The translations under genes were made by a program, and so were the position numbers. Under the pieces are notes generated by a model, which worked only from the letters and a program-made list of their open reading frames with translations, had not been told where the DNA came from and did not search any database. From NCBI GenBank assembly GCA_035249985.1, contig DATFFP010000004.1:14877-78876 (forward strand): a stretch of DNA of 64,000 bases, given 5' to 3'. This DNA is from JAICNG01 sp035249985 (GTDB lineage: Bacteria > Gemmatimonadota > Gemmatimonadetes > Gemmatimonadales > Gemmatimonadaceae). This document shows positions 59,678-64,000 of this stretch, piece by piece (position 1 is the first letter of the stretch; each line of letters starts with the position of its first letter).

Positions 59678-59703
59678 CAACACCGGCGAGGTCTCCGGTG
59701 TTG
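59678..59703 (-). terminator. Stem-loop terminator after methyltransferase-like gene
   Basis: CAACACCGG (59678-59686) pairs with CCGGTGTTG (59695-59703). Read on the minus strand it follows the methyltransferase-like stop by 44 bases and is trailed by TTGTGCTTT, so the peptide cassette probably has its own promoter in the following 140 bases. Confidence 0.6.
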
Positions 59704-59746
59704 CACTCCGACACGTCGACAATTGTAGAATTCGTGTCGTTCTACG

Positions 59747-60553
59747 TCAGGCGACTGCCTTCCGCGCGAGGAAAGTCTCGCGCTCGTCGTGCTGCAGCTC
59801 GACCGTCCAGCCGAGGTATCGCTGCTGGAGCTCCTCGACGGAGAGCGCTCGATGCCCCGCAACGAGCGTCTGCACGAGGTGGACGCCGCCATCCGCGGTG
59901 GCGTTCTGGAGCAACGTGATGACGTGGGCGCGCTCGCTATCGGACAGGCCCCCGAACGCCGCTGGCGTGCAGACGACCGCATTGAGCGGCATATCGGGAC
60001 GCCACACCCCGAGATCGGAGACGAAGCCGCGAATCCGACCGGTGAGGCCGACCTCCACCGCACAGCTGATCACCCTCTCCACGATCTCCTCTTCCGCCTC
60101 CACCGACGTGACAGCGCACCCTCGGGCGGCCAGGTAAAGCGCCGGCCCCTCGGCCGCCGCTCCCGCGACGAGCACATGTCCATCGGATGCAATGGGGACC
60201 TCGCGAACGATCGGCTCGTTGGGACTCAGTCCCCAGCGCTCGGGACGGGAGTAATCCTTGATCGCGCGGAGGCGTCGCCGCCGCCACGTTTGATAGCTCG
60301 GGAGGCGCAGTCGCGCCTTGATGATCCGGTCGACCTCGTCGCACAGAATGAGCTCGGTGAGCGCAAGCTGTTGGTGGGTCGCCAGCGTCTGAACCGCCTC
60401 GTCACCGATGCCGAGGAGAATGCCTCGAGACACCGACTCCTTGTAATGCTCTATCTCCTGCTCCACGAAGAGCGTGTATTCGTGCTGCAGCGATTGGAGA
60501 CGCTGGGCCATTGACGAGGCTGCTGGTGGGGACGACGCTCCTAAGCTAGACAC
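59747..60553 (-). CDS. SAM-dependent methyltransferase-like protein
   Basis: 268 residues from GTG 60553; ATG 60511 (MAQRLQSLQHEY) is an alternative start. The C-terminal half is a Rossmann methyltransferase-like core: VLVAGAAAEGPALYLAARG (SAM motif I with altered glycines), TSVEAEEEIVERVIS (acidic ribose-binding end) and LNAVVCTPAAFGGLS. The N-terminal part is helical (QHEYTLFVEQEIEHYKESV). Substrate unknown. It lies upstream of the peptide-metallopeptidase-ATP-grasp cassette on the same strand but is separated by a terminator-like stem. Confidence 0.72.
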   Translation of the reverse strand: MSSLGASSPPAASSMAQRLQSLQHEYTLFVEQEIEHYKESVSRGILLGIGDEAVQTLATHQQLALTELILCDEVDRIIKARLRLPSYQTWRRRRLRAIKDYSRPERWGLSPNEPIVREVPIASDGHVLVAGAAAEGPALYLAARGCAVTSVEAEEEIVERVISCAVEVGLTGRIRGFVSDLGVWRPDMPLNAVVCTPAAFGGLSDSERAHVITLLQNATADGGVHLVQTLVAGHRALSVEELQQRYLGWTVELQHDERETFLARKAVA

Positions 60554-60620
60554 CCTGTGAAGACGCGCAAGTATCGAGTACGTCGCTATTTAGCAGCACT
60601 ACAGCACTAATACGCGCGAC

Positions 60621-61487
60621 TCAGACGGGTTCGACGTGCACGTGGACTTCCGAGGCGCCGAGCTCGGCGGCGATCCGTTCCTCGACGGCGTCCATGACCG
60701 CGTGCGCGTCCGAGACGCTGATGTGCCCGTCGACCACGATGGTGACTTCCGCCAGCACCGCGCCCGACGCACTTGCCCTCGACCGGACGGAGCGCACGTC
60801 GACGACGCGAGGGATCGCCGAGACGAGGCGTCGGATCTCCGCCGCGTCGACAGCGCGCGCGTCCACGAGCACTGGCACGGTCGATCGCACGATCTCGTAC
60901 CCGTGCCACGCGATGATGAGTGCGACGACGATCGCGAGGATCGGATCGACGAACCCCCACCCCGCGCGCGTGAGGATGAGTGAGCCAACAGCGGCGAGCG
61001 TGACGTAGATGTCGCTCTGCGTGTGTGCCGCATCGGCCATGAGGAACGCGCTGCCGAGCTGAGTGGCGCGGCGCCGTTCGTACCACACCACGAAGAGGTT
61101 GATCCCCATCGTCGCCGCGATCGCGGAGAGCTCGAGCACTGACGGCGGGCGTGGCTCGCGGCCGCGCATGACGCTCAGCACTCCCTCGCGAAGCAGCTCG
61201 AAACAGGTGATCGACAGGAAGACGACGATGCCGAGCGCCCCGACCGTCTCGAACTTTCCGTGACCGTAGGGATGGTCCTCATCCGGCTCGATGGCGGCGA
61301 GCCTCACGAGTGCGATGCCGACGATATTGTTGATGAGATCGAGCGAGGATTCGAGCGCCGCCCCGAGGACGGACAGCGAGTTCGTTCGCACGCCGACGAT
61401 GACCTTGATCGCGACGACGAAGAGATTGAGGACGAGGATGACGAGCAGCGTGCGGCGCACCGCGGGGGCGCGCAACGCGCGAACCAT
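60621..61487 (-). CDS. Cation diffusion facilitator (CDF) metal transporter
   Basis: 288 residues from ATG 61487. It has six hydrophobic helices with the CDF metal motifs NSLSVLGAALESSLDLINNI and HPYGHGKFETVG, later MADAAHTQSDIYVT (HxxxD) and LIIAWHGYEIVRSTVPVL, then a cytoplasmic C-terminal domain ending in VHVHVEP. It exports zinc, iron, manganese or a similar divalent metal in exchange for protons. The long open frame upstream of the ATG is Arg/Ser-rich and excluded. It is divergent from fpg. Confidence 0.94.
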   Translation of the reverse strand: MVRALRAPAVRRTLLVILVLNLFVVAIKVIVGVRTNSLSVLGAALESSLDLINNIVGIALVRLAAIEPDEDHPYGHGKFETVGALGIVVFLSITCFELLREGVLSVMRGREPRPPSVLELSAIAATMGINLFVVWYERRRATQLGSAFLMADAAHTQSDIYVTLAAVGSLILTRAGWGFVDPILAIVVALIIAWHGYEIVRSTVPVLVDARAVDAAEIRRLVSAIPRVVDVRSVRSRASASGAVLAEVTIVVDGHISVSDAHAVMDAVEERIAAELGASEVHVHVEPV

Positions 61488-61605
61488 TGGGGGCGTTTCC
61501 GCGGAGCGAGGGGGCTTCAGCACGCGCTCATACTCGCCGGGGCCAGGCGGGGCTGTCAATCGCGCCGGCTTGAGCACTCCCGCAGGCCAGGGTACGTTGG
61601 CGTTC

Positions 61606-62412
61606 GTGCCTGAGCTTCCTGAAGTCGAGCATGCCGCGCGTGCACTCGCTCGCGCAACGTCCGGCGCCCGCATCGTTCGCGCGATAGTGCTCCACCCATA
61701 CGTCGGCCGGAATCTCCGGAAGACGAGTCTGCGACGCTTGGTCGGTCGTGCGATTGCGCGCGTCGAGCGCCGCGGCAAGCATCAGCTTGCGGTGCTCGAC
61801 GACGGCGCGATGTTGCACGTGCATTTTCGTATGACTGGCAATTGGGTCGTCAGTCCCCGCGACGAAGAGCTTCCTCGATTCGCGCGCTTCGTTCTCGAGC
61901 TCGAGAACGGGTCCCGCATCGTGCTCGCCGATCCGCGCGCCCTGTCCACGGTGGAGGTGCTCGAGCCGGGCGCGTCGATCGCGACGATTCTCGGCCCCGA
62001 TGCCGTCAGCGAACAGTTCGACGCGGCCCATCTACGCACTGCGCTGGCGCGGCGCCGCATCGCGATCAAGCCGGCACTGCTCGATCAAAGCGTGGTCGCT
62101 GGCATCGGCAACATCTACGCGGCCGAAGCGCTCTGGCTCGCGCGCATCGATCCGCGGGTTCCGGCATCGCGGCTCGGGGCGCGCGATGTCGAGCGACTCG
62201 TGCGCGCCATCCGTCGCGTGCTCTCACGAGGCCGAGACGGATCCGGGCGTTACACGACGGCTGGCTCGGCACGCTTGAACGTGTACGATCGCGAAGGGAA
62301 GCGTTGCCCACGGTGCGGGACGTCGATCGCGCGCCTCGTGCAGGCCGCGCGATCGACGTACTGGTGTCCGGGCTGTCAGGTCAATCCAGCGCTTCGAGCA
62401 AAGCGCCCTTGA
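61606..62412 (+). CDS. mutM: Formamidopyrimidine-DNA glycosylase (Fpg/MutM family)
   Basis: 268 residues from GTG 61606, giving the mature PELPEVEHAARAL N-terminus with the catalytic Pro2 and Glu3. HVHFRMTGNW and LLDQSVVAGIGNIYAAEALW are family blocks, and the C-terminal zinc finger is CPRCGTS with YWCPGCQ. It removes oxidised purines such as 8-oxoguanine. The RK/R residues of the void-filling loop cannot be judged by eye, so Nei is possible. Its 3' end overlaps the convergent methyltransferase gene by 32 bp. Confidence 0.93.
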   Translation: MPELPEVEHAARALARATSGARIVRAIVLHPYVGRNLRKTSLRRLVGRAIARVERRGKHQLAVLDDGAMLHVHFRMTGNWVVSPRDEELPRFARFVLELENGSRIVLADPRALSTVEVLEPGASIATILGPDAVSEQFDAAHLRTALARRRIAIKPALLDQSVVAGIGNIYAAEALWLARIDPRVPASRLGARDVERLVRAIRRVLSRGRDGSGRYTTAGSARLNVYDREGKRCPRCGTSIARLVQAARSTYWCPGCQVNPALRAKRP

Positions 62413-63547
62413 TGTAGCCGCTCTCGGGAATCGTCAGCACTTCCGGATGGTCGAGCGGTTGCCCTCGGATCTCGCGCAGCGCAATGCGCCGCCCGCTGTC
62501 GGCGGCGGCCGCCTCGAGCACCTCGAGAAAAAGCGCTTTCGTAAGGTGATAGCTACAGCTCGCGGTAAAGAGGGTTCCCCCGGGCGCGAGTAAGCGCATC
62601 GCGCGCAAGTTGATCTCCTTGTATCCGCGCAGCGCCGAGGGAAGCGCATCCCTCGTCTTGGCAAAGGCCGGCGGATCGAGAACTATCGTGTCGAACCGGT
62701 CACGCCGTCGCTCGGCGGCGCGAAGCCACTCGAACGCGTCTCCCTCGACGAACTCGATGTTATGAAGATCGTTGCGCGCGGCGTTGTCACGCGCCCGCGA
62801 CAGTGCCGGGGCCGAGGCATCGAGCGCGATGACCGTGGTGGCTTGCCGAGCGAGATGAAGCGCGAACGACCCGTGGTAGCTGAAGCAATCCAGGGCCCGT
62901 CCGCGCGCGACCGCGCCCGCGAGCGCGCGGTTTTCGCGCTGATCGAGAAATGCGCCTGTTTTCTGCCCATCCCACGGCGCCGCAAGATACCGAAGGCCGT
63001 ATTCCATCACCTCGATCTCTCGCGGCACATCGCCGAACAGGACGACGGTCTCGCGAGGGAGCCCCTCCTTGGCGCGCACCGGAACGTCGTTGCGCGCGAG
63101 AATTCCCTGCGGCTCGACGAGATCGATCAAGGACTCGACGATGGCATCGCGAAAGCGCTCGAGGCCGGCGCTCAACAGTTGAACGACGAGCCACCGATCG
63201 TAGCGATCGCAGATGAGCGAGGGGCATCCATCCGCTTCGCCATGCACGAGCCGGAACGCGGTCGCGACGTCGTCGAGTGGAGCGCGTCGCGCGATCGCAT
63301 GTTCCAGCCGAGCGCGCCACCACATCGCGTCGATCTGCGCTTTTGGCGATCGATCGAGGAGCCGGAGCGATATCTCCGAGCGCGGGCTCCACAACGCCCA
63401 GCCGAGTGGCGCGCCGGCGCCATTTTGCACCAGGGCAACCCCCGCGTCGGCGTCCGGGCGCGTGACGACGTCGCTGCGATAAATCCAGGGGTGACCGTTC
63501 GCCCAGCGGCGAGCGCCCTTGGAGGAGACGAGTGCGACTGGGGGCAC
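62381..63547 (-). CDS. RlmI-like class I rRNA methyltransferase (PUA + SAM domain)
   Basis: 388 residues from GTG 63547, chosen because VALVSSKGARRWANGHPWIYRSDV is the conserved N-terminal PUA start; the open frame extends to 63631. The central LVHGEADGCPSLICDRYDRW and TGAFLDQRENRA are RlmI/YccW signatures, ALDCFSYHGSFALHLARQ is SAM motif I, and FDTIVLDPPAFAKTRDAL with the conserved DPPAF precedes TASCSYHLTK, the catalytic Cys region. It methylates a cytosine of 23S rRNA in relatives (m5C). Neatly, a 23S rRNA gene starts divergently about 320 bp away. Confidence 0.92.
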   Translation of the reverse strand: MPPVALVSSKGARRWANGHPWIYRSDVVTRPDADAGVALVQNGAGAPLGWALWSPRSEISLRLLDRSPKAQIDAMWWRARLEHAIARRAPLDDVATAFRLVHGEADGCPSLICDRYDRWLVVQLLSAGLERFRDAIVESLIDLVEPQGILARNDVPVRAKEGLPRETVVLFGDVPREIEVMEYGLRYLAAPWDGQKTGAFLDQRENRALAGAVARGRALDCFSYHGSFALHLARQATTVIALDASAPALSRARDNAARNDLHNIEFVEGDAFEWLRAAERRRDRFDTIVLDPPAFAKTRDALPSALRGYKEINLRAMRLLAPGGTLFTASCSYHLTKALFLEVLEAAAADSGRRIALREIRGQPLDHPEVLTIPESGYIKGALLEALD

Positions 63548-63652
63548 GGTTGAAATGAGTGGTTTAACACCCACTTGAAATGGGGTGTCCGTCTGTGTAT
63601 TCTTCGCGCCCTTTTGGAGTGGTGACGTCACGCGCGTGCAATGTGCTCGCGT

Positions 63653-63681
63653 TGACTGATGCCCTGCAATCGGCTAAAATT
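63653..63681 (+). promoter_or_regulatory. Strong sigma-70-type promoter of the 23S rRNA gene
   Basis: TTGACT (63653-63658) and TAAAAT (63676-63681) are spaced by exactly 17 bases, the best consensus promoter in the window, about 185 bp upstream of the 23S 5' end. Surrounding sequence is AT-richer than the genomic average. It explains expression of 23S without an upstream 16S gene. Confidence 0.75.
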
Positions 63682-63715
63682 CGAGTCTTGTCCGCGTGGC
63701 ACGTTGTGCGCGGCC

Positions 63716-63731
63716 GCTGTTTGACAAGTGA
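63716..63731 (+). promoter_or_regulatory. BoxA-like antitermination site in 23S leader
   Basis: GCGCTGTTTGACAAGT-like sequence at about 63716-63731 (core GCTGTTTGACAA) matches the boxA motif of rRNA leaders and spacers (TGCTCTTTGACAA). It lies between the promoter and the 23S gene, where Nus-factor antitermination would be expected. Confidence 0.55.
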
Positions 63732-63867
63732 TGATCGAGTAGATCGTTGGGATGTGAATTCTCATCGAGCGCGAGCGATGTTTTCCGCGAGGGAAGCAGC
63801 GTTCGTTGACTTGATGATTTGATTGCACATTCGATGCGCGTGCTCTGCTTGGATATCTGAAGAGGTA

Positions 63868-64000
63868 GTCAAGCGAGCGAGGGCATGTGGGGGATGCCTG
63901 GGTACACGGAGGCGAGGAAGGCCGCGGTAAGCTGCGAAAAGCTCGGGGGAGGCGCACACAGCCAGTGAGCCCGAGGTGGCCGAATGGGGAAACCCGGCCT
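63868..64000 (+). rRNA. rrl: 23S ribosomal RNA, 5' end only (runs off window)
   Basis: Starting near AGTCAAGCGAGCGAGGGC the sequence matches the conserved 5' region of 23S rRNA: CATGTGGGGGATGCCTGGGT, then GGAGGCGAGGAAGGCCGCGG, GCTGCGAAAAGCTCGG and GCCGAATGGGGAAACCC. The exact 5' end is uncertain by several bases. The region upstream holds no 16S rRNA or tRNA gene, only a leader of about 320 bp. All protein frames drawn across it are spurious. Confidence 0.95.

Noticed and set aside
63628..63959. Small minus-strand proteins at the right edge
   Set aside because: They overlap the conserved 5' end of 23S rRNA and its leader.

Overview
This 64 kb window is GC-rich chromosomal DNA from a Gram-negative (diderm) bacterium. 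Outer-membrane markers include a TolC/adaptor/RND efflux set, an LpxL-type acyltransferase, Omp85-like and small beta-barrels, and lipoproteins. A PorX-type regulator, exported TldD/TldE proteases, a PEGA-domain kinase and many secreted peptidases fit a Gemmatimonadota-like soil organism best. That assignment is inference; the 5' end of a 23S rRNA gene at the right edge would test it.

Layout, left to right. 1-9 kb (minus strand): a secreted Vps62-like protein running off the edge, an aminotransferase, a SnoaL-like lipoprotein and an RND efflux operon. 9-12.4 kb: ruvC-ruvA, yebC and a stand-alone DnaB/RadA-like ATPase. 12.5-19.6 kb: a tightly packed plus-strand run of PorX-like regulator, ABC exporter, glycosyltransferase, lipid A-type acyltransferase, a Cas4-like nuclease split over two membrane-anchored ORFs and an OppC-type permease. 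19.7-28.5 kb: housekeeping enzymes (class V aminotransferase, tyrS, PBP1A, PHP and amidohydrolase proteins, ilvE, HNH). 28.6-34.5 kb (minus strand): an NtrY/NtrC-like two-component operon with three paralogous small membrane coiled-coil proteins, then an Omp85-like barrel and a DUF4390-like protein. 34.7-42 kb: a NYN-LOTUS RNA-binding protein with Mpg, a barrel, an M14 peptidase and a HIRAN protein. 42-50.8 kb: kbl-tdh threonine catabolism, a formate dehydrogenase, a Ser/Thr kinase and an FAD oxidoreductase.

50.9-60.6 kb is the most unusual coding stretch. A TldD-TldE pair is tandemly duplicated in a four-gene overlapping operon; both TldD proteins carry a Tat/lipoprotein signal. A 44-residue, 50 % Lys/Arg peptide follows. 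Converging on this is a minus-strand cassette of a 50-residue peptide, a zinc metallopeptidase and an ATP-grasp ligase, which looks like a candidate ribosomal-peptide (RiPP) or peptide-tagging system. A methyltransferase-like gene lies upstream. The right end holds a CDF transporter, Fpg, an RlmI-like methyltransferase and a 23S rRNA gene with its own promoter and no 16S gene next to it.

Scattered through the first 45 kb are at least nine intergenic elements of one architecture but different sequence. Each has tandem 7- or 8-bp units on one side, the complementary units on the other, and usually a separate hairpin in between. One folds on paper into a fully paired four-arm cloverleaf. No listed gene explains them.
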